NCBI RefSeq assembly: GCF_023330685.1 | Contig: NZ_CP097128.1 | Coordinates: forward strand, 1,364,001-1,428,000 | From: Conexibacter sp. DBS9H8 | GTDB taxonomy: Bacteria; Actinomycetota; Thermoleophilia; Solirubrobacterales; Solirubrobacteraceae | Direction: 5' to 3' | DNA: 64,000 nucleotides | In this document: positions 43,516 to 51,606 of the stretch, piece by piece | Numbering within the stretch: position 1 is the stretch's first letter | Layout: every line of letters starts with the position of its first letter | Program-made: the position numbers and the translations under genes | Notes under the pieces: model-generated | Databases searched by the model: none | What the model was told of the DNA's origin: nothing | What the model saw: only the letters and a program-made list of their open reading frames with translations

Positions 43516-45093
43516 GTGCGTCGCTCTCTCCTCTCGCTCCTCTCCGTCTTTCTGATTGGCCTCGGAACCCTGCTCAGCCCCGGCGCCGCGAGCGCGGACG
43601 CGCCGGCCCCCGGGGTTCCCGTCTGCAGCCCGATCCCCAACCTCCTCAACGGCCTTGGCAGCGGCAGCGGCAGCCTCGGCCTCGGCGGTGGCGGTGGCGG
43701 TGGCGACGGGACGATCGCCTTCAGCCAGTCGGCGTACACGGCGAATGAGAACGCCGGCCAGATCTGGCTGACGATCACCCGCACGAGCACCGCTGCGCTC
43801 GAGCAGATCCGCTACGGCGTTCGCCAGGACAGTGCCCAGTCCCCATGGGACTTCCAGGCGGTCCCGAACACGCTGGCGACGATGGTCCCCGGCCAGGCCT
43901 CCTGTCAGTTCCCGGTGACGATCGCCGACAACGGCATGAACGGCCCGCCGGTCCAGGCGGACGCCTACCTGTTCGGCTCCTCCGTCGCCCAACTCACCCC
44001 CGACCCGAGCAACGTTGTCATCACGATCCTCCGCAACGATCCCCTCCAGGTTCGCAACCCGGCCAATCCGCTCGAGCTGAACCCCGCCCCGACCAACGGC
44101 GATCCGCTCACGGGCGCCCAGTTCTACGTCGAGCCGCCGGCCCAGACCGCAGCCGGCCTGGCGGCGAACCTCGACCTCACCCAGGGTGCGGTCGCCGATG
44201 CGACCGCACTGAACTTCATCGCTCAGCAGCCGACCGGCTACCGGTTCTGGTTCTGGAAGACCCCGGCCGACCCCGCTCCGGAGGTCGCTCGCTTCCTCGA
44301 GAACGCCCAGTACGGTGAGCCGGGCCGGGTCGTCGAGCTGTCGACCTACTCGATCGTCCACGACCACTGCGGCGCGACCGCCAACCCCGCCTTCACCTCC
44401 CGTTACCTCAACTGGGTGCGTGGGCTCGCCCAGGGGATCGGCAACTTCCGTGTTGTGATGTTCTTTGAGATCGACTCGATCATCACGACGGCCTGTCTGT
44501 CCCCCACCCAGCTGCACGAGCGCCTCGTCGACCAGCTCAAGCCGGCGATCGCGATCCTCGAGCAGGACCCCCACCTCGTTCTCTACCTCGACGGCGGCGC
44601 CTCCGACGCGCTGTCGGCCCGCGTCGACGCCGCCCGCCTGCGTGAGGCGGGCGTCGCCGACGCACAGGGCTTCTTCGTCAACTCGACGCATTTTCAGTGG
44701 GATACGACCGAGATCGCCTACGGTCAGACCGTCAGCCGGATGCTCGGCGGCGAGCACTTCCTCGTCTCCAGCGGGGTCAACGGCCGCGGGCCCCTGCTCA
44801 ACCCCCATCCGACCTACCAGGGGGTCGAGGATCTCTGCAACCCGCCCGGCCGGGGGCTCGGCACGATGTCGACCCAGACCGGCTACACCGGCCTGGACGG
44901 GCTGCTGTGGTTCGCGCCGGTCGGCAACTCCGGTGGTGCCTGTCGCCCCGGCGCCCCGCCGACGGCGACGTTCTGGCCCGCCTACGCGATCGGTCTCTAT
45001 GAGAACCGGCGTTTCGGGGTCACCGGGCCGCCGCGCAGGCTCTCCCGCGACGGCACGTTCGTCCCCTACAGCGCCGCCTTCGCCACCCCCTGA
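43516..45093 (+). CDS. Secreted glycoside hydrolase family 6-like protein with Calx-beta-like N-terminal domain
   Basis: This 525-aa protein has a signal peptide (residues 1-27), a Gly-rich segment, a Calx-beta-like domain (GTIAFSQSAYTANENAGQ to about residue 175) and a C-terminal GH6-like barrel. GH6 features are FFEIDSIITT, in which the Asp matches the catalytic acid of cellobiohydrolases, LYLDGGASDA and GFFVNSTHFQW. In the other conserved GH6 site, usually Arg-Asp-Cys, this protein reads VHDHCGA, so the Asp before the Cys is replaced by His. It may act on beta-1,4-glucan or a related polymer. Its last 28 bases overlap the TetR gene. Confidence 0.82.
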   Translation: MRRSLLSLLSVFLIGLGTLLSPGAASADAPAPGVPVCSPIPNLLNGLGSGSGSLGLGGGGGGGDGTIAFSQSAYTANENAGQIWLTITRTSTAALEQIRYGVRQDSAQSPWDFQAVPNTLATMVPGQASCQFPVTIADNGMNGPPVQADAYLFGSSVAQLTPDPSNVVITILRNDPLQVRNPANPLELNPAPTNGDPLTGAQFYVEPPAQTAAGLAANLDLTQGAVADATALNFIAQQPTGYRFWFWKTPADPAPEVARFLENAQYGEPGRVVELSTYSIVHDHCGATANPAFTSRYLNWVRGLAQGIGNFRVVMFFEIDSIITTACLSPTQLHERLVDQLKPAIAILEQDPHLVLYLDGGASDALSARVDAARLREAGVADAQGFFVNSTHFQWDTTEIAYGQTVSRMLGGEHFLVSSGVNGRGPLLNPHPTYQGVEDLCNPPGRGLGTMSTQTGYTGLDGLLWFAPVGNSGGACRPGAPPTATFWPAYAIGLYENRRFGVTGPPRRLSRDGTFVPYSAAFATP

Positions 45094-45710
45094 GCGCCGG
45101 GGCCGGCGGGCCCGTCAGCGGGCAGGACCGAACGCCACAGCCGGGTGAGGGCGTCGATCAGCGCCGCGTCGGGCACCTGGGCCGCGTCGAGGTGCTCGGC
45201 GATCGCCCGCTCGGTCATCCACACGAGCGCGAACGCGTCGGCGCGGGCGCGCTGGGCGTCCGCGCCGGGCTCGCGGCCGCTCCGGGCCGCGCGGGTGACG
45301 ACCGCCTCGATGAAGCGGCCGTGGAAGGCGCGCCAGAAGGCGCCGACCGCCGGGTCATAGGTCGCTGCCTCCGCGATCGCCCGGAGCGTCACGTGGTCGG
45401 CCCGGAAGGCCTCGAGGACCCCGGTCAGAGTCCCCTCGACGTCGTCGTCGCGCAGTTCCAGCCACGCATCGGTGACCGCGTGGGTGCGGGCCTCGAAGCG
45501 CTCCCCGAGCGCGAGCATCAGGTCACGCTTGTCGTTGAAGTACGCGTAGAAGGTCGGCCGCGACACGCCCGCCTCGGCGGCGATCGCCACGACGCTGAGC
45601 TCGGCAACCGCGGCTCCCCGCTCCAGCAGCCCGACGGTCGCGTCAAGGATGGCCGTCCGGTTGTCGGCCGCGCTCCGGCCCGAGGTCGGACGTCGAGAGA
45701 GCACGCTCAC
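45066..45710 (-). CDS. TetR-family transcriptional regulator
   Basis: This 214-aa regulator has the TetR helix-turn-helix (ELSVVAIAAEAGVSRPTFYAYF) at residues 38-59 and an all-helical ligand domain. It is divergent from the P450 operon and should repress it and itself. The minus strand reads TAAGAT, six bases, then the GTG at 45710. A GTG at 45716 directly touches the box, so I prefer 45710. The TAAGAT box is part of an inverted repeat that recurs in the P450 promoter. The 3' end overlaps the GH6-like gene by 28 bases. Confidence 0.88.
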   Translation of the reverse strand: MSVLSRRPTSGRSAADNRTAILDATVGLLERGAAVAELSVVAIAAEAGVSRPTFYAYFNDKRDLMLALGERFEARTHAVTDAWLELRDDDVEGTLTGVLEAFRADHVTLRAIAEAATYDPAVGAFWRAFHGRFIEAVVTRAARSGREPGADAQRARADAFALVWMTERAIAEHLDAAQVPDAALIDALTRLWRSVLPADGPAGPGAQGVAKAAL

Positions 45711-45754
45711 GCGCACATCTTAGCAGATGCCCTGACAGCTGCACAACGTTGGTC

Positions 45755-45784
45755 TTGACATGCTGTAAGATATTCCGCTAGGCT
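45755..45784 (+). promoter_or_regulatory. Sigma-A-type promoter of the P450 operon
   Basis: TTGACA (45755-45760), an 18-bp spacer and TAGGCT (45779-45784) form the best consensus-like promoter in the window. The spacer contains CTGTAAGAT (45763-45771), whose inverted near-copy ATCTTAGCAG (45717-45726) covers the divergent TetR gene's -10 box, so the two may be the halves of a TetR operator. Confidence 0.7.
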
Positions 45785-45859
45785 CAGATTCCGTGAGGGA
45801 TAGAGGACGCCGTCCGTCTCTGAAGCCCCACGACCACAGGGACCCGAGGGAGAGACGAG

Positions 45860-47092
45860 ATGTCGACGATCACCGACCTGGACGCCGTGCGCGTCGCCGA
45901 CCCCGAGCACTGGCGCGAAGGGCCGCCACTGGAGCTGTTCCGCGAGCTGCGGAGTCACTGTCCCGTCCACTGGTCCTCGGGGATGACGAGCTTCCCGGAG
46001 GAGCCGGGTTTCTGGTCGGTCACCAACCAGCAGTTCGTCCACGAGGTGAGCCGGGACTGGCAGACCTACTCCTCCGAGCTCGGCGGGATGGTCGGCATGC
46101 CGTGGGCGGCCGTCAAGGTGCAGAACGGGATGTTCATCGGGATGGATCCACCCAAGCACGACCGGATCAAGGCGCTCTTCCAGCGTGGGTTCACCCCGAA
46201 GCGGACGGCCGAGCATGAGGGCGCGATCCGCGCGATCACGCGCGAGGTGCTCGACCGGCTCGAGGGGCGCGAGAGCATCGACGTCGTCAGCGACTTCGCC
46301 CAGCCCGTCGTCTCGCGGGTGATCGGCAGCTTCATGGGGATCGCCCCCGAGGACGACGCGATGTGGGCGCAGCTGATGAACCGACTTGTCGGTGGCGATG
46401 ACGCGGAGATGAACCCGGAGGGTCCCGAGGCGGTGATGACCGAGGTGGTCCCGCGGATCGTCGAGCGCTGTCAGGCGCTCATCGACGCGCGCCGGGTGAT
46501 ACCGACCGACGATCTGATGAGCGTCCTCATCCACTCTGAGGTCGACGGTGACCGGCTCACCGACTGGGAGATCGTGATGGGGTTCATCCTCCTCGTCACC
46601 GCCGGCAACGACAGCACGAAGGCGACCTTCTGCAGCGGCCTCAAGGCGCTGATGGAGAACCCGGACGAGCGCCAGAAGCTCGTGGACGTACCGGCGCTGA
46701 TCCCCAGTGCGGTCGAGGAGTGTCTGCGCATGTTTCCCGCCTTCGCCCACTTCCGTCGGACCGCGACCCGCGACACCGAGCTCGGCGGCTGCCCGATCAA
46801 GCGCGGTGACAAGGTGATGATGTGGTATCCGTCGACGGGGCGCGATGAGACCGTCTATGAGGACCCGGACCGCTTCGACGTCGAACGCAACCCCGAGCAC
46901 CAGGCCTTCGGTGCCGGCGGGCGCCACTTCTGCCTCGGCACCGCCCTCGCGCGGCTCGAGCTGCGCGTGATGTTCGAGGAGTTCCTCGCCCGCCACCCCC
47001 ACCCCCAGTTCGCGGGACCGCCGCGCTACGCGACGGCGATCTTCGTCAACCAGCTCACCACCCTGCCCGTGCGCCTCGGCGCCGCGGCCTGA
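45860..47092 (+). CDS. Cytochrome P450
   Basis: This 410-aa soluble bacterial P450 has the heme-binding motif FGAGGRHFCLG with Cys358, the K-helix ExxR at E287-R290 and the I-helix oxygen-activation motif TAGNDST (247-253). The N-terminal half has the substrate-recognition segment MFIGMDPPKHDRIK typical of class I actinobacterial P450s. It hydroxylates an unknown, probably hydrophobic substrate and needs a ferredoxin, none of which is encoded nearby. GAGGGAGAG lies upstream of the ATG. The promoter at 45755 and the divergent TetR gene indicate inducible expression together with the GMC oxidoreductase. Confidence 0.93.
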   Translation: MSTITDLDAVRVADPEHWREGPPLELFRELRSHCPVHWSSGMTSFPEEPGFWSVTNQQFVHEVSRDWQTYSSELGGMVGMPWAAVKVQNGMFIGMDPPKHDRIKALFQRGFTPKRTAEHEGAIRAITREVLDRLEGRESIDVVSDFAQPVVSRVIGSFMGIAPEDDAMWAQLMNRLVGGDDAEMNPEGPEAVMTEVVPRIVERCQALIDARRVIPTDDLMSVLIHSEVDGDRLTDWEIVMGFILLVTAGNDSTKATFCSGLKALMENPDERQKLVDVPALIPSAVEECLRMFPAFAHFRRTATRDTELGGCPIKRGDKVMMWYPSTGRDETVYEDPDRFDVERNPEHQAFGAGGRHFCLGTALARLELRVMFEEFLARHPHPQFAGPPRYATAIFVNQLTTLPVRLGAAA

Positions 47093-47109
47093 CGGAGAGG
47101 AGAGCGACC

Positions 47110-48693
47110 ATGTTCGACTACGTGATCGTCGGGGCGGGTTCGGCCGGTGCGGTGCTGGCGGCCCGGTTGAGTGAGGATCCGGCGGTGTCGGTGTGTCTGT
47201 TGGAGGCCGGCGGGGAGGATTCTGACATCGAGATTCACGTTCCCGCGGCGTTCGGGGCGTTGTTCAAGGGGCGTCGGGATTGGGATTTCTCGACGGACCC
47301 TGAGCCGTTTTTGAACGGTCGGCGCTGCTATCTGCCGCGCGGGAAGGTGTTGGGTGGGTGTTCGTCGATGAACGCGATGGTCTACATCCGCGGAAACCGG
47401 GCGGACTTTGATGAGTGGGCGGCGCTGGGGGCCGAGGGCTGGTCGTGTGCGGAGGTGTTGGAGTACTTCAAACGCTCAGAGGACAACGAGCGGGGGGAGG
47501 ATGCCTTTCATGGGGTCGGCGGTCCGTTGCCGGTGCGGGAGAGCCGGTCGATGCATCCGTTGGCGACCGCGTTTGTGGAGGCGGCCAAGCAGGTGGGGCA
47601 TGAGGAGAACCCGGATTTCAACGGAGCCCGTCAGGAGGGGGTCGGCCGCTATCAGACCACGCAGCGGGACGGGATGCGGGCGAGCACGGCCGCGACGTTT
47701 CTGCATCCGGTGGAGGATCGGCCGAATCTCACGGTGGTCACCGACGCGATGGTGTTGGAGGTGTTGATTGAGTCCGGTCGGGCGGTCGGGGTGCGTGTTG
47801 ATCACCGCGAGCATGAGGTGATCGCTGCGGCCCGTGAGGTGATTCTCTGTGCGGGGGCGTATCAGTCGCCGCAGTTGTTGATGCTGTCGGGGATCGGGCC
47901 GGCGGAGTCGTTGGCGGCCCTGGGATTGGAGGTGGTCGCAGATCTGCCGGTTGGTGAGGGGTTGCAGGATCACTGCATGACGTTGATCAACTGGTCGACC
48001 GATACCGAGACGTTGTTGACGGCGATGACGGATGAGAACGTCGAGTTGCTGGGTGCGGAGGGGCGTGGTCCGCTGTCGTCGAACATCGCGGAGGCGGGCG
48101 GGTTCTTCCGGACCCGGCCGGGGTTGGAGGCGCCGGACTGTCAGTTCCATTTCGCGCCCGCCCCGTTCTTTGAGGAGGGGTTGGGGGCGGCGTCAGAGCA
48201 TGCGCTTGCGTTCGGTCCCGGGGTGGTCAAGCCGACGAGTCGCGGGTCGGTGAGTTTGCGCAGCGCGAGTCCGTACAGCAAGCCGCGGATCGTCCACAAC
48301 TATCTGGCGACGGAGGAGGATCGCGCGTCGATCCTCGCGGGGATGCGTTTGGCGTTGGAGATCGCCGCTGCGCCGGCGCTGCAGGCGGTGATCACCGGCC
48401 CGTTCAGCGCGCCGGCGCCGGATGCGAGTGATGAGGAGTTGATGGCCTTCGTGCGGGAGAACACGATGACGATCTATCACCCGACCTCGACGGCGGCGAT
48501 CGGCCGGGTCGTCGACCCGCGGCTGCGGGTCTATGGGATTGACGGGTTGCGGGTCGTCGATGCGTCGGTGATGCCGACGATCGTGCGCGGGAACACGAAC
48601 GCGGCGACGATCATGATCGCCGAGAAGGCCGCCGACATGATCGTCGAGGACGCCGCCGGGCCGGTCCCGGCCGTTCCCGCCGGGGGCCGCTGA
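47110..48693 (+). CDS. GMC-family FAD-dependent oxidoreductase (choline-dehydrogenase-like)
   Basis: This 527-aa flavoenzyme oxidises an alcohol. The FAD-binding start is FDYVIVGAGSAGAVLAARLS, followed by the GMC signature PRGKVLGGCSSMNAMVYIRG, the second motif GAYQSPQLLMLSGIGPA and the active-site region YHPTSTAAIGRV with the catalytic His. It begins 17 bases after the P450 stop with GGAGAGGAG upstream, so the two form an operon and may act in sequence on one substrate. Codon choice is unusual for the window. TTG for Leu and G/T-ending codons are frequent, whereas flanking genes prefer CTC/CTG. This suggests separate origin. Confidence 0.93.
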   Translation: MFDYVIVGAGSAGAVLAARLSEDPAVSVCLLEAGGEDSDIEIHVPAAFGALFKGRRDWDFSTDPEPFLNGRRCYLPRGKVLGGCSSMNAMVYIRGNRADFDEWAALGAEGWSCAEVLEYFKRSEDNERGEDAFHGVGGPLPVRESRSMHPLATAFVEAAKQVGHEENPDFNGARQEGVGRYQTTQRDGMRASTAATFLHPVEDRPNLTVVTDAMVLEVLIESGRAVGVRVDHREHEVIAAAREVILCAGAYQSPQLLMLSGIGPAESLAALGLEVVADLPVGEGLQDHCMTLINWSTDTETLLTAMTDENVELLGAEGRGPLSSNIAEAGGFFRTRPGLEAPDCQFHFAPAPFFEEGLGAASEHALAFGPGVVKPTSRGSVSLRSASPYSKPRIVHNYLATEEDRASILAGMRLALEIAAAPALQAVITGPFSAPAPDASDEELMAFVRENTMTIYHPTSTAAIGRVVDPRLRVYGIDGLRVVDASVMPTIVRGNTNAATIMIAEKAADMIVEDAAGPVPAVPAGGR

Positions 48694-48701
48694 GACCGGT
48701 C

Positions 48702-49751
48702 GTGATGGACCTCCGCGTCGCCCTCGCCGGCTACGGGCTGGCCGGACGCGTCTTCCACGCGCCGCTGATCGCGACGACGCCCGGCCTCAGCCTCGCCCAC
48801 ATCCTCACCACCGACCCCGAGCGGGTGGCCAAGGCCCGCGCCGAGCACCCCGAGGCCGAGGTCCGCGACAGCCTCGGTGGGGGGTGGGAGACGACCGACC
48901 TGCTCGTCGTCGCGACCCCGAACGCGACCCACGTCCCGCTGGCGGAGGCGGCGATCGCGCGCGGGATCGCTGTCGTCGTCGACAAGCCGCTCGCCCCGGA
49001 CGCGCGGTCGGCTGCCCGGCTGGTGGCTCGGGCAGCCGAGTCGGCGGTGCCGCTGTCCGTCTTCCACAATCGCCGTTGGGATGCCGAGATGCTGACCGCC
49101 GCCGAGCTCGTCAGAGAGGGCCGGCTCGGGACGGTACGTCGCTGGGAGTCCCGGATCGAGCGCTGGCGCCCTGACGGGTCTGCCGGCGGCTGGCGCGCCC
49201 GTCCGCCTGAGGCGGGGGGCGGGCTGCTGCTCGACCTCGCCAGCCACCTCGTCGATCAGGCCCTGCGTCTGTTCGGACCCGTCGCCGCCGTCTACGCGGA
49301 ATCGGCGACCGTTCGCCCCGGCCATGCCGCCGAGGACGACGCCTTCCTCGCGCTCACCCATGCCGGTGGGGTCGTCTCCCACCTTCACGTCTCCGCGGTC
49401 TGCCCGGCCCCGGGACCGCGGCTGCGGGTGATCGGCACGACCGGCGCCTATGTCGTCGCTGCGATCGACGGTCAGGAGGACGCTCTGCGCGCCGGCCGGC
49501 GCCCGGGGGACGGGGCACCGTGGGGGGAGGTGGCCGAGCCCGGTTGGGGCCACATCATCCGCGGGGACGCGATCGAACCGGTTCCGAGCCGGCCCGGGGA
49601 CTGGCCGGCCTTCTACGCCCAGATGGCGGCGGCGGTACGCGACGGCGCCCCCGTCCCGGTCGACCCCGCCGACGCCGTCACCGGCCTGGAGGTGCTCGCG
49701 GCCGCCCGGGAGAGCGCGACCCGGCGCGCCGTCGTGACCCTCGGCGCCTGA
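48702..49751 (+). CDS. Gfo/Idh/MocA-family oxidoreductase
   Basis: This 349-aa NAD(P)-dependent oxidoreductase has the Rossmann start VALAGYGLAGRVFHAPLI, the conserved VVDKPLAPD motif with the catalytic Lys, and a C-terminal Gfo/Idh/MocA beta-sheet domain with GGGLLLDLASHLVDQALRLF. These enzymes usually act on sugars or inositols. It starts nine bases after the GMC gene, so it is probably the third gene of the operon, although its codon usage is like the rest of the window. GTG at 48702 or ATG at 48705 could be the start. Confidence 0.9.
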   Translation: MMDLRVALAGYGLAGRVFHAPLIATTPGLSLAHILTTDPERVAKARAEHPEAEVRDSLGGGWETTDLLVVATPNATHVPLAEAAIARGIAVVVDKPLAPDARSAARLVARAAESAVPLSVFHNRRWDAEMLTAAELVREGRLGTVRRWESRIERWRPDGSAGGWRARPPEAGGGLLLDLASHLVDQALRLFGPVAAVYAESATVRPGHAAEDDAFLALTHAGGVVSHLHVSAVCPAPGPRLRVIGTTGAYVVAAIDGQEDALRAGRRPGDGAPWGEVAEPGWGHIIRGDAIEPVPSRPGDWPAFYAQMAAAVRDGAPVPVDPADAVTGLEVLAAARESATRRAVVTLGA

Positions 49752-49776
49752 GCGTGGGCTGCCTCGGTCGTCATCC

Positions 49777-51363
49777 TCAGCGTCTGAGCGGGGCGAACGT
49801 GTCCGGGTCCGCGCGGCTCCAGTCACTCGCCCACGCCTCGGGCGGATCGGTGAGCAGCTCTCCGGGCTCGAGCCAGCGATACAGCTCCGCGTAGCTCGCC
49901 GCACGGATGTGATCGACCCGGCGCATCAGCTGGTGGGGGCCGACCGCCGTCGGGCCGGGCAGTCCCATCGAGGCGATCAGGCGCTGGGCCTCGGCGACGG
50001 TCGCCCGCTGGTAGCGGTGGACACGCTCGGACTTATCGGCGACATCAAGGGCACGGCTGCGGGCCGGATCCTGGGTGGCGACCCCGACGGGGCACTGGTT
50101 GGTGTGACAGCGCTGGGACTGGATGCAGCCGACGGCCATCATCATCGCCCGGGCGGCGTTCGTGTAGTCGGCGCCCTGGGCGAGCCTTTTGACGATGTCG
50201 GACCCGGTGGCGACCTTGCCGCTCGCGCCGATCCGGATCCGGTCCCGCAGCCCGGTCCCGACGAGCGCGTTGTGGACGGTCATCAGGCCCTCGGTGAGCG
50301 GGAACCCGACGTGATCGGCGTATTCGGCGGGGGCGGCCCCGGTTCCGCCCTCCGCGCCGTCGACGACGATGAAATCGGGGGTGACCCCCTCCGCGACCAT
50401 CGCCTTGCAGACGGCGAGGAACTCGTGGCGCAGTCCGACACACAGCTTGAACCCGGTCGGCTTGCCACCGGCGAGCTCCCGCATCCGGGCGATGAACAGC
50501 ACGAGTTCGCGCGGGGTGGAGAAGACCCGGTGGCCGGGCGGGCTCACGCACGTCTGTCCGGCCGGGACGGCCCGGGCACGGGCGATCTCGGCGGTCACCT
50601 TCGCCCCCGGCAGGACGCCGCCGATCCCCGGCTTGGCGCCCTGGCTCAGCTTCAGCTCGACGCACTTGACGGCGCTCTGGGCCGCCTTGTCGGCAAACAG
50701 GTCGGGGTCGAAGCCGCCGTCGGCGGTGCGGGCCCCGAAGTAGCCGGTGCCCAGCTCCCAGATCACGTCGCCGCCCTGGAGGTGGTGGTCGGTGAGGCCC
50801 CCTTCACCGGTGTCGTGGGCAAAGCCGCCCTTGGCCGCGCCCCGGTTGAGCGCGGTGATCGCCGCGGCTGACAGCGCGCCGAAGCTCATCGCCGACACAT
50901 TCAGCAGCGCCATCTCATAGGGCTGGGTGCAGTCGGGGCCCCCGACACGCACGCGCGGTATCTCATCGGGCGGGTCCTGGGAGTTGAGCGAGTGCAGCAG
51001 CCACTCATACCCGGGTTCGCCGACATCCCGTTCGGTGCCGAAGGCCTCCTCGTCCTTGATTCCCTTCGCGCGCTCGTAGATCGCCGTGCGGGTATCCCGG
51101 TCATAGGGGGTGCCGTCGGTGTTGCGTTCGATGAAGTACTGCTGCAGCTCGGGGCGGATCGCCTCGAGCAGGAACCGACCGTGCCCGAGGATCGGGTAGT
51201 TGCGCAGGATCGAGTGGCGACGCTGGAGGAGGTCAAAGACGCCGAGCCCGGTGAGGGCGCCGAACACGGCGACCAAGGCGATCCAGCCCGGGCCGAAGGT
51301 GAGGCTGAGCAGGACGCCGAGGGCGGTGAAGATGACAGAGAGGGCGAGGCCGCTGAAACGCAT
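49777..51363 (-). CDS. FMN-binding glutamate-synthase-family protein
   Basis: This 528-aa protein has two N-terminal hydrophobic segments (residues 6-46) and a glutamate-synthase central/FMN-binding barrel. Matching segments are MSFGALSAAAITALNRGA, KLSQGAKPGIGGVLPGAKV, DGAEGGTGAAP and ASGKVATGSDIVKRLAQGAD. The 3Fe-4S cysteine cluster appears as CIQSQRCHTNQCPVG. There is no glutaminase domain, so it is not a complete GOGAT. Homologues such as YerD have no firm function. It is convergent with the MocA-type gene. Confidence 0.9.
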   Translation of the reverse strand: MRFSGLALSVIFTALGVLLSLTFGPGWIALVAVFGALTGLGVFDLLQRRHSILRNYPILGHGRFLLEAIRPELQQYFIERNTDGTPYDRDTRTAIYERAKGIKDEEAFGTERDVGEPGYEWLLHSLNSQDPPDEIPRVRVGGPDCTQPYEMALLNVSAMSFGALSAAAITALNRGAAKGGFAHDTGEGGLTDHHLQGGDVIWELGTGYFGARTADGGFDPDLFADKAAQSAVKCVELKLSQGAKPGIGGVLPGAKVTAEIARARAVPAGQTCVSPPGHRVFSTPRELVLFIARMRELAGGKPTGFKLCVGLRHEFLAVCKAMVAEGVTPDFIVVDGAEGGTGAAPAEYADHVGFPLTEGLMTVHNALVGTGLRDRIRIGASGKVATGSDIVKRLAQGADYTNAARAMMMAVGCIQSQRCHTNQCPVGVATQDPARSRALDVADKSERVHRYQRATVAEAQRLIASMGLPGPTAVGPHQLMRRVDHIRAASYAELYRWLEPGELLTDPPEAWASDWSRADPDTFAPLRR

Positions 51364-51414
51364 CGAGCATCCATATCAGAGCGACCGCGGGGAGGCTCCG
51401 CTCGGTTCGCGGCC

Positions 51415-51459
51415 CGAACCGAGCCGCGGTTGGCGGCGCGAACCGAGCCGCGGTTGGCG
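51415..51459. repeat. Two 21-bp direct repeats upstream of the glutamate-synthase-like gene
   Basis: The 21-base unit beginning CGAACCGAGCCGCGGTTGGC occurs at 51415-51435 and 51439-51459, a 24-bp period. Each copy contains the near-palindrome AACCGAGCCGCGGTT. They lie in the 210-bp gap next to the recombinase 3' end. Confidence 0.8.
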
Positions 51460-51491
51460 ACCGCTGAGGGCGCGGGCCCGTTCACCGCACG

Positions 51492-51540
51492 AACGAGGGG
51501 GGACAAATGCGTTCCCACGACACGAAACTCCCCCCTCGTT
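51492..51540. repeat. 12-bp perfect inverted repeat with 25-base loop
   Basis: AACGAGGGGGGA (51492-51503) pairs with TCCCCCCTCGTT (51529-51540). It sits between the recombinase gene end and the glutamate-synthase-like gene start. It could be a terminator for the recombinase transcript or a boundary structure of the cassette. Confidence 0.75.
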
Positions 51541-51555
51541 TGGGTGGCGGGCCCA

Positions 51556-51606
51556 CCTACGGGGCGGGCTCGCCTACGGGGCGGGCTCGCCTACGGGGCG
51601 GGCCCG
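51556..51606. repeat. Three 17-bp tandem repeats at the recombinase 3' end
   Basis: CCTACGGGGCGGGCTCG-type units begin at 51556, 51573 and 51590. The recombinase stop codon (51574) falls inside the array, so part of the protein's C-terminal tail is encoded by repeat DNA. Confidence 0.8.

Noticed and set aside
51415..51606. Possible CRISPR array
   Set aside because: The repeats are different units with 17- and 24-bp periods and essentially no spacers. No cas genes are present.
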